DNA of 64,000 nt from Lysobacterales bacterium (GCA_002722315.1 PBLG01000010.1:83792-147791), one strand, 5' to 3'; shown: positions 1-11,632, counted from the first letter of the stretch. Made by a program: numbers and translations. Notes: generated by a model from the letters alone, not told the origin.

Positions 1-1019
1 ATGCCGCCCACCGTGCCGAGCAGCGTCCCGATGACGCCTATCGACATGCCCTGGACGACGAACACCTGCATCACCCGGCCCGGACTCAGGCCCATTGTCT
101 TGAGGATGGCGATGTCGGCCTGCTTGTCGGTGACCAGCATCACCAGGGTCGAAATGATGTTGAACGCCGCGACCACGATGATCAGCGACAGGATGATGAA
201 CATCATGGTCTTTTCCAGCTGCACGGCGCGGAACCAGTTGGCGTTCTGCTGGGTCCAGTCGCGTACCCGGTAGAAACCCGGCAGCGAATCGGCCAGCTCG
301 AGCGCGATCGAACGAGCCCTGAACAGGTCGGTAAATTCCAGCCGCACGCCGGTTACGCCCTGGCCGGTGCGAAACAGCGCCTGGGCATCCTTCCAGTGAA
401 CGATTGCCAACGAGCTGTCGAATTCGTGAACGCCGGCCTCGAAGATGCCGGTGACGGTGAAACGTCGCACCTGCGGCATCACCCCGGCCGCGGTCGCGCG
501 GATTTCCGGGGCAAAGATCGTGACCGGATCGCCCGGGCCCACGCCCAGTCGGGCCGCAAGCTCCAGCCCCAGCACCACCCGCCAGCGCTCCTCGCCGAGC
601 GCATCCAGGCTCCCGCTGATCATCTGCTCGTCGAGGTCCGACACCGACGGCTCCAGCGCCGGATCGATACCGCGCACCAGGCCGCCCGCGACATCGCGCC
701 CCTTTAGAAGCGTTTGCTGCTCAACGAACGGGGCCGCCCCGATCACCTCGGGGTTCCGGCGCGCATTCTCGATCAGATCCGGCCAGTCCTCGAACGGCCG
801 GTCCCAGGTCGACACCGTCGCGTGCGAGACCATGCCCAGGATGCGTTCGCGCAATTCCTTTTCGAACCCGTTCATCACCGAGATCACGGTAATCAGGATG
901 GCCACGCCCACGGCGATGCCCGCCATCGAGATCAGCGAGATGAACGATATGAAATGGTTGCGACGCTTGGCCCTGAGATAGCGCAGGCCGATCGCGACCG
1001 ACAGCGGCTGAAATATCAA
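1..1019 (-). CDS. lolC: Lipoprotein-releasing ABC transporter permease, LolC/LolE family (3'-truncated)
   Basis: Inner-membrane permease of the LolCDE type, which extracts outer-membrane lipoproteins from the inner membrane for transfer to LolA. The reading frame runs off the left edge, leaving about 339 residues. The N terminus has the family hallmark (GLRYLRAKRRNHFISFIS) followed by the first membrane helix and ITVISVMNGFEKELR. A large periplasmic domain follows, then a second hydrophobic helix (MMFIILSLIIVVAAFNIIS) and TDKQADIAILKTMGL, the cytoplasmic coupling region. The best start is a TTG giving MIFQPLSVAIGLRY; no in-frame ATG fits better. It lies 40 bp beyond rluC on the same strand. 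LolC versus LolE cannot be separated because the C terminus is missing; the sequence has traits of both. Confidence 0.85.
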   Translation of the reverse strand, partial: MIFQPLSVAIGLRYLRAKRRNHFISFISLISMAGIAVGVAILITVISVMNGFEKELRERILGMVSHATVSTWDRPFEDWPDLIENARRNPEVIGAAPFVEQQTLLKGRDVAGGLVRGIDPALEPSVSDLDEQMISGSLDALGEERWRVVLGLELAARLGVGPGDPVTIFAPEIRATAAGVMPQVRRFTVTGIFEAGVHEFDSSLAIVHWKDAQALFRTGQGVTGVRLEFTDLFRARSIALELADSLPGFYRVRDWTQQNANWFRAVQLEKTMMFIILSLIIVVAAFNIISTLVMLVTDKQADIAILKTMGLSPGRVMQVFVVQGMSIGVIGTLLGTVGG

Positions 1020-1059
1020 GACCGAACGCCCCGCGACGAGTGACTCGTAATTCCCAGTT

Positions 1060-1974
1060 TCAACGCAAGCGCTCCAGGATATGGTTGAGTTCGGCCGGCA
1101 GCGGCGACGAGAATACCTGGTCCTCCGGCCACGGCAGGCGCAGGTATCCGGCGTGCAGGAACAGTCGTGTTAGTCCGGCCGGCGGCAACCCCGGATTGTA
1201 TCGCTCATCACCGGCGACCGGCGTGCCGAGATAATTCGCGTGGGCCCGGATCTGGTGGGTGCGGCCGGTTTCTATCCGCACTTCGACGAAGTCGTGCCTT
1301 TCAAGGCGCTCCAGACGCTTGAAGCTCGAACGCGCCGCCTGGCCGTCCTCGGCCGCGACCACCCGGTGCTGGCCGCTGGCGTCTCGAATCTTCTTCAACG
1401 GCATGTCGACATCCACACGGGGCTGGTCGAGATGGCCGTCGAGCAAGGCGAGGTAGCGCTTCTCGACCTCGCCGCTGCGAAACCGCTGCTGCAACTCGCG
1501 CGCATTGGCCGCGCCCAGCGCGAACAGCATCAGGCCGCTGGTTTCGCGGTCCAGTCGATGAACCGGTACCGCACGGGCATCGATTCGGGTCATGACGTCG
1601 TTCAATCCCCAGGCCAGCCCGGTGCCCGCCTGAGACGCCAGCCCGGCAGGCTTGTCGACGACGATGAACTCGTCCTGCCTGTGGACGATACACTCCTGAA
1701 TTTCGGCAATTCTGGATGCCGGCACCTTGACCGGCTGTGCACCGGACCCGCGCGGATCGCGAACGGGCGGAATTCGTACCCGGTCTCCGGTCTCCAGCTT
1801 GCGCATGGGCTTGGCCCGTCCACCGTTGACTCGAACCTGTCCGGTGCGGATCAGGCGATAGACGAGGCTGCGCGGCACCTGTCCAAGCTCGCGCGAGAGA
1901 AAATTGTCCAGCCGCTGTCCGCCGTGATCGGCGTCGACCGCAACTTCACGCACGGTGCCGGGCTCTCCGCTCAT
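1060..1974 (-). CDS. rluC: 23S rRNA pseudouridine synthase RluC
   Basis: RluA-family pseudouridine synthase. In E. coli RluC modifies U955, U2504 and U2580 of 23S rRNA. The protein is 304 aa (E. coli 319) from the ATG giving MSGEPGTVREV. An S4 RNA-binding domain occupies roughly residues 18-75. The catalytic motif HRLDRETSG follows with Asp142 as the nucleophile. A longer frame upstream is rejected because its residues do not match the family. It is divergent from rne, the same arrangement as in E. coli, which supports the assignment over other RluA/RluD paralogues. The stop is 40 bp from the LolC/E start, so the two may be co-transcribed. Confidence 0.92.
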   Translation of the reverse strand: MSGEPGTVREVAVDADHGGQRLDNFLSRELGQVPRSLVYRLIRTGQVRVNGGRAKPMRKLETGDRVRIPPVRDPRGSGAQPVKVPASRIAEIQECIVHRQDEFIVVDKPAGLASQAGTGLAWGLNDVMTRIDARAVPVHRLDRETSGLMLFALGAANARELQQRFRSGEVEKRYLALLDGHLDQPRVDVDMPLKKIRDASGQHRVVAAEDGQAARSSFKRLERLERHDFVEVRIETGRTHQIRAHANYLGTPVAGDERYNPGLPPAGLTRLFLHAGYLRLPWPEDQVFSSPLPAELNHILERLR

Positions 1975-2520
1975 ATGGCCGGGCCCCTGGCGGGCGCCGC
2001 AGGACCGATGGAGCCGGGTCTGAAAATACACAAGGTTGAAACCACTGGAAAATTGCCGAAAAATACCAATTGAAGTATACTTGCGCTGCTCGACGGTCGC
2101 GTGTTCGAAAACTGCGCATGAACGATCTTTCATGACGCCCATGCACCGTCGGCCGGCGCATCCTGCCATCATCGGGTGCCGGTCCGATCAGCAATTTCTC
2201 GGCCCCGGCAACCATGATCGAGCGTGCGCCTGTTTTGCGGGGCGGTTGAACCGATCCTGCAGGCGCCCCTTCCGGCGCGCCGGAATACCGGACCAGGCAG
2301 GCAACAGTCCACCCATGCGGACCGGGTCCTGCCGAACCGAATAATCGCGCCGCCGAGTCTCGAGTATTTGAAGATTCGAGCGGCAACCAGACAATCAAGA
2401 CGCTCCCGGCGACAATCACGAAACAGAAACAGTCCGGGGATTTCGGCCTGCCGTCGATCGGCACCGATGCCTGACCGGTTTTTGCCGGACGGGAGCGATT
2501 TGTTAGGAATCCAGACAACA
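1975..2520. other. rluC/rne divergent intergenic region and long rne leader
   Basis: This 546-bp stretch has no convincing gene; the open frames across it on both strands have no family-like content. It holds the candidate rne promoter at 2053-2081, so the rne 5' leader would be about 430 nt. E. coli rne also has a long leader (about 360 nt) through which RNase E controls its own mRNA, so a similar role is inferred here. The ribosome-binding site is a modest TAGGAA about 12 nt before the ATG. Confidence 0.5.
2053..2081 (+). promoter_or_regulatory. Candidate sigma70 promoter for rne
   Basis: The -35 box TTGCCG and -10 box TATACT are separated by exactly 17 bp. The -10 lies inside the palindrome AGTATACT, so a minus-strand promoter for rluC could share it, but no good -35 is seen on that strand. 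Confidence 0.5.
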
Positions 2521-4854
2521 ATGAAACGAATGCTGATCAACGCGACTCAACCAGAAGAGTTGCGTGTCGCCATCGCAGATGGCCAGAACCTGGTCGACCT
2601 CGACATCGAGGTTCCCGCCCAGGAACAGAAGAAATCCAACATCTACAAGGGCCGCATCACGCGGGTCGAACCCAGCCTCGAGGCCTGCTTCGTGGAATTC
2701 GGCTCCGAGCGCCACGGATTTCTACCCCTCAAGGAAATTGCACGCGAATACTTCTCCGAGTCTGCGGCCAAGGCCCTGGACGCCGGCGAGCGCGTGGACA
2801 TCAAGGACGCGGTGGAAAGCGGCCAGGAAGTCATCATCCAGGTCGAGAAGGAAGAACGCGGCACCAAGGGCGCCGCGCTCACCACCTTCATCAGCCTGGC
2901 GGGTCGATACCTGGTACTCATGCCCAACAACCCGCGGGCTGGCGGCGTTTCACGCCAGGTGACAGGCGAGGACCGCAAGACCATCCTCGACGCGCTGCGC
3001 GACCTCGATGCACCCAAGGACATGGGCCTGATCGTTCGCACGGCGGGCGTGGGCCGCGAAGTCGAGGATCTGCAATGGGACCTGAACTACCTGCTGCAGC
3101 TCTGGGAAGCGATCCAGGCCGCGGCCGGTTCACGCAAGGCCCCCTTCCTGATCTATCAGGAAAGCAACGTCATCATCCGCGCGCTGCGCGATCACATGCG
3201 CGAGGACATCGGCGAAATCCTGATCGACTCCGAACAGGTGTTCGAGGACGCGCGCGACTTCCTGCAGCAGGTGATGCCGCACAACCTGCGCAAGCTCAAG
3301 CGCTACGACGATCCGACGCCACTGTTTTCGCGCTTCCAGATCGAAAGCAAGATCGAGTCAGCATTTGCCCGCGAGGTGCGCCTGCCGTCCGGCGGCGCCG
3401 TGGTGATCGACCATACGGAAGCGCTGCTCTCGATCGACATCAACTCCTCTCGCGCCACCAAGGGTGCCGACATCGAGGAGACCGCGCTGCAGACCAACCT
3501 GGAGGCGGCCGAGGAAATCGCCCGCCAACTGCGTCTGCGCGATCTCGGCGGACTGGTCGTGATCGATTTCATCGACATGAGCAGCCGCGAAGCGCAGCGC
3601 GACGTGGAAAACAAGTTGCGCGAAGCCATGCGGGCCGACAAGGCGCGGGTGCAGATCGGCAGGATTTCGCGCTTCGGCCTGCTGGAGCTGTCCCGGCAGC
3701 GCCTGCGGCCGTCGCTGGGCGAGTCCAGCCATATCACCTGCCCTCGCTGCGACGGATATGGATCGATCCGGTCCATCGAATCGCTTGCGCTGGCCATCAT
3801 CAGGCTTGCCGAAGAAGAGGCGATGAAGGACAACACGGGTCGCGTCATCGTGCAGGCCCCTCTGGCAGTGGCCAATTTCCTGCTCAACGAAAAGCGCGAA
3901 GTCGTCAATAACATCGAGCGACGGACAGGAACGCCGATCACCATCGTCGCCAATCACCTGATGGAGACGCCCCGCTATCAGATTCAGCGACTGCGGACCT
4001 CCGAGGAGATCGAGGAACCGTCCTACGCGATGGCGAAAAGCGAAGAAGTCGAGCCGATCGTCAGCGAACAGGAAATCCAGGCCGGCGTCACCACGCGCGA
4101 GGAACCGGCCGTCAGTACGATGCGGCCGTCGCAGCCCGCACCGGTACATGCCGAGAAAAGTGGCTGGACCCGCTTCAAGGAATGGCTTTCGAGCCTGTTC
4201 GGAAGTGACGAGAAAAAGGAAGATCGCGGCAAGCCGCGCAACGCCGCGGGCCGCGGCAAACCCAAGCCGGCGGGCGGCGGTGGAAAGAAACGTACCCGCA
4301 AGTCGGGATCGGCACGAAGCGGCACGAAGCATGCTGCCCAGAGGCCGCACAAGCCCAGAGACAGCGGAAAACCCGGCGAGCAGAACGATGACGACCAGGA
4401 CGGTCGCAAGAAGGGCGGCGACGACCGAAAGCAGGACAACAAGGATGGCGGCAAGCCCAACGCACCCGGAGGCAGCAAGAAAAAGCGCCGCCGTCGCGGC
4501 GGCAAGAAACGCCGCAACAAGTACTCTACCGGCGACCAGCGCGACGCTAACGACAACTCAGAGCAGTCCGGTGGCGGCAAGCCCGAGCAGTCCGGTGACG
4601 GCAAGCCCGAGCGGTCAGGCTCGAAGTCGGAAAAGGCCGAGAAGCCTGCGGACAAGCCCCAGGGCGAAAAGCCCGATTCGTCGGGCGCGAAGTCCGGTAA
4701 ACAGAAGGACAACAACGGCGGTGATTCGGCATCAGCCCGCCCGGTCGGCCAGCAGGCGGGTCTGTTCAAGATCGAGGACAAACCCGGCGGCAACGAAAAA
4801 CGCCAGAAACCGTCGTCGCCCGGCGATGGCGAAAAGTCCGGCGAAAATTCCTGA
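2521..4854 (+). CDS. rne: Ribonuclease E
   Basis: Essential endoribonuclease for mRNA decay and for rRNA and tRNA processing, and scaffold of the degradosome at the inner membrane. The 777-aa protein starts [16 protein letters not shown], nearly identical to E. coli. The catalytic half (about 1-510) has the S1 domain, the Mg-binding aspartates Asp306 (SIDINSSR) and Asp349 (VIDFIDM), and the zinc link CPRC at Cys407/Cys410. The C-terminal half is disordered. It contains an amphipathic membrane-targeting-like segment at 547-560 ([14 protein letters not shown]) and an Arg/Lys-rich stretch at 653-667 ([15 protein letters not shown]). Near 4558-4620 there is a short tandem repeat of EQSGGGKP type. 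The tail is about 280 residues shorter than in E. coli (1061 aa), so degradosome contacts may differ. Confidence 0.97.
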   Translation: MKRMLINATQPEELRVAIADGQNLVDLDIEVPAQEQKKSNIYKGRITRVEPSLEACFVEFGSERHGFLPLKEIAREYFSESAAKALDAGERVDIKDAVESGQEVIIQVEKEERGTKGAALTTFISLAGRYLVLMPNNPRAGGVSRQVTGEDRKTILDALRDLDAPKDMGLIVRTAGVGREVEDLQWDLNYLLQLWEAIQAAAGSRKAPFLIYQESNVIIRALRDHMREDIGEILIDSEQVFEDARDFLQQVMPHNLRKLKRYDDPTPLFSRFQIESKIESAFAREVRLPSGGAVVIDHTEALLSIDINSSRATKGADIEETALQTNLEAAEEIARQLRLRDLGGLVVIDFIDMSSREAQRDVENKLREAMRADKARVQIGRISRFGLLELSRQRLRPSLGESSHITCPRCDGYGSIRSIESLALAIIRLAEEEAMKDNTGRVIVQAPLAVANFLLNEKREVVNNIERRTGTPITIVANHLMETPRYQIQRLRTSEEIEEPSYAMAKSEEVEPIVSEQEIQAGVTTREEPAVSTMRPSQPAPVHAEKSGWTRFKEWLSSLFGSDEKKEDRGKPRNAAGRGKPKPAGGGGKKRTRKSGSARSGTKHAAQRPHKPRDSGKPGEQNDDDQDGRKKGGDDRKQDNKDGGKPNAPGGSKKKRRRRGGKKRRNKYSTGDQRDANDNSEQSGGGKPEQSGDGKPERSGSKSEKAEKPADKPQGEKPDSSGAKSGKQKDNNGGDSASARPVGQQAGLFKIEDKPGGNEKRQKPSSPGDGEKSGENS

Positions 4855-4874
4855 CACCGCCGACAGTTCAACGA

Positions 4875-4901
4875 AAAAGGTCCGGGACGCCCGGACCTTT
4901 T
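4875..4901 (+). terminator. Intrinsic terminator of rne, symmetric
   Basis: A perfect 12-bp stem (AAAAGGTCCGGG / CCCGGACCTTTT) with a 3-nt loop ACG starts 20 bp after the rne stop. The A/T ends make it work in both directions, so it may also serve the convergent regulator gene ending at 4971. Confidence 0.85.
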
Positions 4902-4918
4902 CTCGCGCATTGTTCACA

Positions 4919-4950
4919 ACCCGTTCGTAGCGAGGCGCAGTAGAACGGGT
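4919..4950. repeat. Short palindromic element, GTAGCGAG...GCGCAGTA type
   Basis: Complementary arms ACCCGTTC and GAACGGGT enclose GTAGCGAGGCGCAGTA. The same inner halves enclose a larger hairpin in the element at 36775-36836, where the outer arms differ in sequence but are again complementary. A related copy lies at 7111-7155. Confidence 0.6.
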
Positions 4951-4970
4951 GGGCAATGATGCGGGGTTCC

Positions 4971-5612
4971 TTACCCGTCCGTTTCTATGACGTCGTAGCG
5001 GATCGCTTCGCGCAGCAACGCGACTTCGCTGTCGACTCCGATCTTCTCGAAGATTCGATACTTGTGCGTCGATATCGTCTTGGGGCTCACGTTCATGCGC
5101 TCGGCGATCGCGCTGGACTTCATGCCGTTGGCCAGCATCATCGCGACTTCGATTTCGCGCGGAGTGAGTTCCTGGAACGGCGACTGCGGCGTGCCCGGCA
5201 AAAGCGACATGGCAAGTTGCTGCGCGATTTCGGAACCGACGTAGCGCTCACCGTCGTAAACCTTGCGAATCGCCGTGACAAGTTCTTCTGCATCGCACGC
5301 CTTGGTCAGATATCCGGCTGCGCCCATCTCCAGGAGTCGCGCCGGAAACGGCGGTTTGGTATGCGCCGTCAGCGCGATGATGCGCACCGACGGACGCGCA
5401 TTCATGATTCGCTCGCTGGTTTCAAAACCTGAAAGCCCGGGGAGTCCGATATCCATCAGGATCACGTCGGGGCTCTTCTCCCGATTCAACTGGATGGCGC
5501 GTTCCCCGCTCCCCGCCTCGCCGACGACTTCGATTCCGCCCGCGTCATCGATGATGTTCCGCAACCCCGTGCGCACCAGGTGATGATCGTCCACGATCAA
5601 GAGTTTGATCAT
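4971..5612 (-). CDS. uvrY: UvrY/GacA-type LuxR-family response regulator
   Basis: DNA-binding response regulator. UvrY/GacA orthologues are phosphorylated by BarA/GacS and switch on the small RNAs that titrate CsrA/RsmA. The 213-aa protein has a receiver domain (1-120) with Asp8/Asp9, phospho-acceptor Asp54, Thr82 and Lys104. A LuxR-type helix-turn-helix follows at about 148-205 (LTPREIEVAMMLANG, SPKTISTHKYRIFEKI). Length and residues match E. coli UvrY closely. The usual neighbour uvrC is not adjacent. A GAGGGAAT Shine-Dalgarno precedes the ATG. No partner kinase or csrB-like RNA is visible in the window. UvrY is preferred over NarL/FixJ relatives because of the SPFQELTPREIE and PKTISTHKYR motifs. 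Confidence 0.85.
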   Translation of the reverse strand: MIKLLIVDDHHLVRTGLRNIIDDAGGIEVVGEAGSGERAIQLNREKSPDVILMDIGLPGLSGFETSERIMNARPSVRIIALTAHTKPPFPARLLEMGAAGYLTKACDAEELVTAIRKVYDGERYVGSEIAQQLAMSLLPGTPQSPFQELTPREIEVAMMLANGMKSSAIAERMNVSPKTISTHKYRIFEKIGVDSEVALLREAIRYDVIETDG

Positions 5613-5771
5613 TGCCGCATTCCCTCTGTTTTAGTCCCAAACGCCAAGAAGCGAACCAGTTCGCACAAGGCGGGCCGCTGGTTCTCCTACCAAGACTTTA
5701 CCGCAAATGGCGCAGCGCGATGCGGGATCCTCGGGGAACATCGGGACCTCCCCGGGCCGGGGCCGGGGGAG

Positions 5772-5792
5772 AAAAAGCGGAAAGCGTCCGCT
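5772..5792 (-). terminator. Candidate intrinsic terminator of folE2
   Basis: On the minus strand a 6-bp stem AGCGGA/TCCGCT with loop CGCTT is followed directly by TTTTCTC, 65 bp after the folE2 stop. Confidence 0.5.
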
Positions 5793-5856
5793 GAACGAAC
5801 GCTATTCGGGAAGATGGATTTTCGGGGGCCAGGGGCAACCTGGTATTCCAGGAAAC

Positions 5857-6813
5857 CTAGCGGTGGCTGTCGATCGGCTGGTATCCGTCCCGCACGCCCT
5901 TGGTCACGATGGAAACCGCATCGTGCGGGTGCAGACTCTCGAAGTGGCTGCAGCGAGCCCAGTAATCGAGAATCCGCTCGTCGCTTTCGAGCGCCTTTCG
6001 GACGCGCCGGCCGGCATCTTCGCAGAACATCAGGTTCTGGCCGTTGAGTCGGGCGAATTCCTGTTCGTCTTCGCGCTTGACTGCCGTCTGGACGGGCGTC
6101 TTGAGCGCGTTTTCGATCAGGTCGATAAGCTCTTCGAACGGAAAGGCCTCGAACGTCGGCGCAAGCTGCAACCGGACGTCGGCGATGGATCGCTGGCTGT
6201 GCGGCGTCGCCATGATGCCCTGCTCGGTTCCGAGCCAGTTCAGCACGGCCTGGCGGTCGAGATGCTCGCCTTCGACGAAATCCTGCTCGAACTGCTGCTG
6301 GATCAGCTGCCGCGCCAGCGCCGCCGAGCACGGGCAGGTGCTCGAATAAGTGATTTCGTAGGACAGTTCCAGCGAAAATTTCTTTCCTTCCAGCGTCGCG
6401 ATGATGCTGAATGGATAGTTGCGCCAGCCGGAATTGTCGCTGGACAGCGCCTTGCGGCGGGTCTGGTATTCGAAATCGATGCGGACCAGCGCGCGGGTGC
6501 TGAGGTCTGCGTGCGAGTCGAGGAAATCGCGCAGGAGATGGCGCAATGCAAGCGGCGTAAGCGTATGCTCCGCCAGCGCGCGATCCAGGTGCAGGTAAAG
6601 CCGGGACATGTGGATGCCGCGGGCATCGGGCTCGCCCAGATTGACGAACGCGCTGATGTGGGCCGGCGTCTGCATGGTCACACCATCCTTGCCGGTAATG
6701 CGCACCGGGACTTCGATGCGGTTCATCCCCACCCAGTCCAGCTTGCCGGCCAATTGATCGTGCGGCTGCGAAGCGATATCCGGCAGCGTGTTGGATTGCT
6801 GTTTCATGTCCAT
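5857..6813 (-). CDS. folE2: GTP cyclohydrolase IB, FolE2 type
   Basis: Converts GTP to 7,8-dihydroneopterin triphosphate, the first step of folate and tetrahydrobiopterin synthesis. It belongs to the metal-flexible type IB family, unrelated in sequence to FolE but sharing the T-fold. Motifs include YSSTCPCSAALARQL with the conserved metal-site cysteine (Cys160 or Cys162), ATPHSQRS, and a C-terminal CSHFESLHPHDAVS. The chosen start (MDMKQQSN, 318 aa) has a strong AAGGA site 7 nt upstream; a start 7 codons earlier is possible. FolE2 genes are often under Zur control and used in zinc shortage, but no operator could be identified. It is monocistronic between tRNA-Pro and the uvrY-like gene. Confidence 0.93.
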   Translation of the reverse strand: MDMKQQSNTLPDIASQPHDQLAGKLDWVGMNRIEVPVRITGKDGVTMQTPAHISAFVNLGEPDARGIHMSRLYLHLDRALAEHTLTPLALRHLLRDFLDSHADLSTRALVRIDFEYQTRRKALSSDNSGWRNYPFSIIATLEGKKFSLELSYEITYSSTCPCSAALARQLIQQQFEQDFVEGEHLDRQAVLNWLGTEQGIMATPHSQRSIADVRLQLAPTFEAFPFEELIDLIENALKTPVQTAVKREDEQEFARLNGQNLMFCEDAGRRVRKALESDERILDYWARCSHFESLHPHDAVSIVTKGVRDGYQPIDSHR

Positions 6814-6955
6814 TCGGCTTTCCTTGGGATTCATCGACGGCTTTTCCAGCCCCTAGCGACGCGAGTATGCCGACGGGAACATGAACGTCGAGTGACGCGA
6901 GTCGGGTCAAGCGGCCGCCGAAAGGGGCCCGGGCGAACGACTCGTCAGGAAAAAC

Positions 6956-7032
6956 TGGTCGGAGCGGGGAGATTCGAACTCCCGACCCCCACAACCCCAT
7001 TGTGGTGCGCTACCAGGCTGCGCTACGCTCCG
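6956..7032 (-). tRNA. tRNA-Pro (anticodon GGG)
   Basis: A 77-nt cloverleaf with an encoded CCA end. The acceptor stem is CGGAGCG/CGCTCCG, the anticodon stem is CCACA/TGTGG around the loop ATGGGGT, and the T loop is TTCGAAT. Confidence 0.97.
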
Positions 7033-7046
7033 AGTCCAGACCCGAC

Positions 7047-7052
7047 ATTATA
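7047..7052 (-). promoter_or_regulatory. -10 box of the tRNA-Pro promoter
   Basis: A perfect minus-strand TATAAT places the transcription start a few nucleotides before the mature 5' end at 7032. No good -35 box is seen at 16-18 bp. Confidence 0.55.
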
Positions 7053-7110
7053 AACGTGTACAGCGCCGGGCAGGTGGATTCTGCCGAAGGTCTGGGGAAG
7101 CGTCTCAAAA

Positions 7111-7155
7111 TGTAGCGATCGGGTGCCTGAGGGTGGCCGCCGGAGCGCAGGAACT
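7111..7155. repeat. Dispersed intergenic repeat copy (core GGTGGCCGCCGGAGCGCAG)
   Basis: The stretch GTAGCGATCGGGTGCCTGAG followed by GGTGGCCGCCGGAGCGCAGG matches the elements at 21342-21378 and 36775-36836. It overlaps the last two bases of the merR-like stop codon. Its outer arms are no longer complementary. Confidence 0.6.
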
Positions 7156-7510
7156 AGCGCCTCAGGACCTGCAGGACTTCCTCCAGCTCTCCGCGCAGTT
7201 GACGCACGACCTGCTGACTGCGTGAAACGTCGTCGCGCGCCTCCTCGCCTTCGAGGCGCTGGCGTGCGCCCAGGATCGTGAAGCCCTGCTCATGCAGCAG
7301 CGAGCGGATCTGGCGGACCATGATCACGTCGTGGCGCTGGTAGTAGCGGCGATTGCCACGGCGCTTGACCGGCTTGAGCTGGGGGAATTCCTGCTCCCAG
7401 TAACGCAGCACGTGCGGCTTGACCGCACACAAATCGCTGACTTCACCGATCGTGAAGTAGCGCTTGGCCGGAATCGGCGGCAGTTCGCGGTTACTTCCTG
7501 GATCCAGCAT
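7154..7510 (-). CDS. MerR-family transcriptional regulator next to ihfA
   Basis: Small MerR-type DNA-binding protein, 118 aa. The N-terminal winged helix-turn-helix is clear ([25 protein letters not shown], then [18 protein letters not shown], given here in two parts). A helical dimerisation region ends in a coiled-coil-like stretch ([18 protein letters not shown]). No cysteine or metal-binding loop is present, so the ligand is unknown. The gene overlaps the 3' end of ihfA by 20 bp. A MerR gene directly behind ihfA is conserved in many gammaproteobacteria, which points to co-expression with the pheST-ihfA operon. An in-frame GTG 6 codons earlier is an alternative start. Confidence 0.88.
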   Translation of the reverse strand: MLDPGSNRELPPIPAKRYFTIGEVSDLCAVKPHVLRYWEQEFPQLKPVKRRGNRRYYQRHDVIMVRQIRSLLHEQGFTILGARQRLEGEEARDDVSRSQQVVRQLRGELEEVLQVLRR

Positions 7511-7790
7511 ATGCTTCCACTCGTCCACGCAGTTTCTGACCAGGCTTGAACGTCACCACGCGGCGCGCGCTGATCGGAATTTCCTCGCCGGTCTTGGGAT
7601 TGCGACCGGGACGCTGGCGCTTGTCGCGCAACTGAAAGTTGCCGAAACCCGACAATTTCACGTGATCGCCGGCTTCCAGCGCGTCTCGGATCGTCTCGAA
7701 CCAGGCATCAACAAACTCCTTGGCCTCGCGTTTGTTGAGCCCCACTTCCTCGAACAATGTATTGGCCAGATCAGCCTTGGTCAAAGCCAT
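7491..7790 (-). CDS. ihfA: Integration host factor subunit alpha
   Basis: Alpha subunit of the IHF heterodimer, a sequence-specific DNA-bending protein used in recombination, replication initiation and sigma54 promoter activation. The 99-aa protein matches E. coli IhfA in length. It has the [20 protein letters not shown] start, the [19 protein letters not shown] beta arm with the intercalating proline, and the end [14 protein letters not shown]. It follows pheT by 4 bp, the standard pheST-ihfA arrangement, which separates it from ihfB and hup. Confidence 0.97.
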   Translation of the reverse strand: MALTKADLANTLFEEVGLNKREAKEFVDAWFETIRDALEAGDHVKLSGFGNFQLRDKRQRPGRNPKTGEEIPISARRVVTFKPGQKLRGRVEAYAGSRK

Positions 7791-7794
7791 CCGT

Positions 7795-10173
7795 CTACCC
7801 TCTTAGTCTTACCTGACACTCTTTTTTTAAAGATTCGACCACGGACAGCATAACCGAATCGACCTCCTCATCGGTAAGAGTGCGCGAAACATCGCGCAAA
7901 ATCAAGCCTATACCGACACTTTTGTAGCCCGATTCTATCCCCTTGCCCTGATATTTGTCGAAAATGACGCATTTCGCCAGCCTTTGGCCCGCGGATTCGG
8001 CGCACACCCGCTGCAAATCAGCTGCGGGAACGGACTCCGGCACGATCAGCGCCAGGTCGCGCCTGACCGAAGGATAGCGCGCCGTGCCGGCAAAAACCGG
8101 CAGATTGCGATCGCGCAGGACTTCCAGGTCGAGTTCGGCAACGAAGATCGCGTCGTCGAGATCGAGCTCGGCTGCCACGCCGGGATGCAATTGGCCGGCG
8201 AAACCAAGTTCGCGCCCGTTGAGTACAAGCGCGCACGACTGGCCGGGATGGAGCCAGTCCACGGTCCTGGCCACCGCTTGAATGGCGCCCGGCCCGTGCC
8301 CGGCGCAACCGACAAGGTGTTCCACCTCGCCCTTGAGATCGTAGAAATCGAAATCGCGGCGATTTTCCAGCCAGGACTCCGGTTGCGCATCGCCGGCGAT
8401 CGCCAGCCCGACGCGCTCGGATTCCGTCCATTCCCCGGCCGAGGAAAAGACGTGCCCGGTTTCGAAAAGCTTGAGCCGCGGTTGCTGATGGCGCAGGTTC
8501 GCCGCGGCCGTGCGTAGCAGTCCCGGCAGCAGACTGGTCCTGAGCACGCCCATTTCCTGGCTGAGCGGATTGGCCAGCGGCTGCGCCGATGCCTGCAGGG
8601 CAAGCATCGACAATTCGTGTTCGGAAACGAAGCTCCAGGTCATGATTTCCTGGAAGCCGCGCGCGTGCAACGTGGAACGAATCGTCTCCATGGCCACGCT
8701 GCGCTCGCTGGCGACCACGGCCCTGAGGCGCCCGCCCGGTGCGCGCGAGGGGAGCTGATCGTAGCCGACCATGCGCGCGACCTCTTCGATCAGGTCGACC
8801 TCGATCGCCAGATCACGGCGCGCCGAAGGCGGCGTGACCCGGAAATCATCCCCGTCCGGTTCCAGCTTCATGCCCAGGCGGGTCAGAATGTCGTGTACCC
8901 GCCCTGCTTCGAGATCGGTGCCGAGGACACGATTGACCCGGTGCATGCGCAGCTTGATCGAAGGAATGCTCGGCAAGTGTTCCGGCGATGATTTCTCGAC
9001 GACCGGGCCGGGTCGGCCGCCGGCAATTTCCACGATCAGGGCTGTGGCCCGCTCGATGGCGCGGGTCTGCAACTCCGGATCCACGCCGCGCTCGAAGCGG
9101 TGCGACGAATCCGTGGCAAGACCCAGTCGACGACCCTTGCCGATGATGGTGGCCGGATTGAACCAGGCCGATTCGAGCAGAATATCCTGGGTCGCATCCC
9201 CCACGGCCGAATCCTGTCCGCCCATGATTCCGGCCAGCGCAACCGGCTTTTCATGGTCGCAGATCAGGAGCATGTCTTCGTCGGGCTCGATCTCCTGGCC
9301 GTCCAGCAGCGTTATCCGGTCGCCCGGGCGGGCGCGGCGCACCCGGATGCCGCCTTCGATGATGCCGGCGTCGAATGCGTGCATCGGCTGGCCCCGTTCG
9401 AGCAGCACGTAGTTGGTCACATCGACGACCGGGCTGCGCGGCCTCAGCCCGGAGCGCTCGAGGCGCTCGACCATCCAGGCCGGGGTGATGGCTTGCGGGT
9501 CGATGCCGCGAACCAGTCGTCCGACGTAGCGCGGGCAGTCGGCCGGATCCAGCAGTTCGATCTCGACGCCGTCGTCGACCACCGGGGCGACCTTGACGAT
9601 CTCGGGTTCCCGGCATTCCAGCGATTCGGCCGCCGCCAGCTCCCGTGCAATCCCGCGAATCGAAAGGCAGTCGGCGCGATTGGGCGTGAGGTCGACCTCT
9701 ATGGCGTGGTCGGGCAATCCCAGCGCGTCGGCCAGGGGCGCACCGACCTGCAGGGCTTCCGGCAGTTCGAGCAGCCCGCTTGCGTCTTCGCCAAGCCCCA
9801 GCTCGGGCGCGGAACACAGCATGCCTCGCGACTCGACGCCGCGCAGCCTGGCCGGCTTGATCTTCAGGCCGTTGGGCAGGGTCGTGCCCACGGTGGCCAG
9901 CGGCGCCTTGAGCCCGGCGCGCGCATTCGGCGCCCCGCAGACGATGGTGAGGTTGGCGTCGGCCCCGTAATCCACTTCGCAGACCTTGAGCCGGTCGGCA
10001 TCGGGATGCGGCCTGCACTCGACGATCTCGCCGACGACCACACCTTCCAGGTCGGTCCCGATGGTCTCGAGTTCGTCCACTTCGAGCCCCGCCGCGGTCA
10101 AGCGGTCAGCGACGCTCTGGGCGTCCAGGTCGGTCGGCACCCACTGGCGCAGCCAATTCAAGCTGAATCGCAT
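7795..10173 (-). CDS. pheT: Phenylalanine-tRNA ligase beta subunit
   Basis: Beta chain of the alpha2-beta2 phenylalanyl-tRNA synthetase. The 792-aa length is normal (E. coli 795). It begins [12 protein letters not shown]. An EMAP/OB-type tRNA-binding domain lies at about 40-150 ([21 protein letters not shown]). B3/B4 editing domains, which hydrolyse Tyr-tRNA(Phe), follow, then B5. A C-terminal ferredoxin-fold anticodon-binding domain begins near 700 ([16 protein letters not shown]). It is 35 bp behind pheS and 4 bp before ihfA in one transcript. Confidence 0.98.
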   Translation of the reverse strand: MRFSLNWLRQWVPTDLDAQSVADRLTAAGLEVDELETIGTDLEGVVVGEIVECRPHPDADRLKVCEVDYGADANLTIVCGAPNARAGLKAPLATVGTTLPNGLKIKPARLRGVESRGMLCSAPELGLGEDASGLLELPEALQVGAPLADALGLPDHAIEVDLTPNRADCLSIRGIARELAAAESLECREPEIVKVAPVVDDGVEIELLDPADCPRYVGRLVRGIDPQAITPAWMVERLERSGLRPRSPVVDVTNYVLLERGQPMHAFDAGIIEGGIRVRRARPGDRITLLDGQEIEPDEDMLLICDHEKPVALAGIMGGQDSAVGDATQDILLESAWFNPATIIGKGRRLGLATDSSHRFERGVDPELQTRAIERATALIVEIAGGRPGPVVEKSSPEHLPSIPSIKLRMHRVNRVLGTDLEAGRVHDILTRLGMKLEPDGDDFRVTPPSARRDLAIEVDLIEEVARMVGYDQLPSRAPGGRLRAVVASERSVAMETIRSTLHARGFQEIMTWSFVSEHELSMLALQASAQPLANPLSQEMGVLRTSLLPGLLRTAAANLRHQQPRLKLFETGHVFSSAGEWTESERVGLAIAGDAQPESWLENRRDFDFYDLKGEVEHLVGCAGHGPGAIQAVARTVDWLHPGQSCALVLNGRELGFAGQLHPGVAAELDLDDAIFVAELDLEVLRDRNLPVFAGTARYPSVRRDLALIVPESVPAADLQRVCAESAGQRLAKCVIFDKYQGKGIESGYKSVGIGLILRDVSRTLTDEEVDSVMLSVVESLKKECQVRLRG

Positions 10174-10208
10174 CGGATTCCCCGTTTGTTCACTTGTCCC
10201 CGGCCCGG

Positions 10209-11583
<1,375 letters not shown>

Positions 11584-11632
11584 TGTCTTGTCTCCTGTCT
11601 CTTAAAGAACGAATAAACCGTCGTTGCGACGA

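Noticed and set aside
1975..2520. Extended upstream starts for rluC (370 codons) and rne (876 codons) covering the gap.
   Set aside because: The extra residues do not resemble either family, and good starts exist at 1974 and 2521.
5687..7000. 437-codon minus-strand frame.
   Set aside because: It is the shadow of folE2 and crosses the tRNA-Pro gene; its composition is Arg/Ala/Pro-rich as expected for an off-frame of GC-rich DNA.
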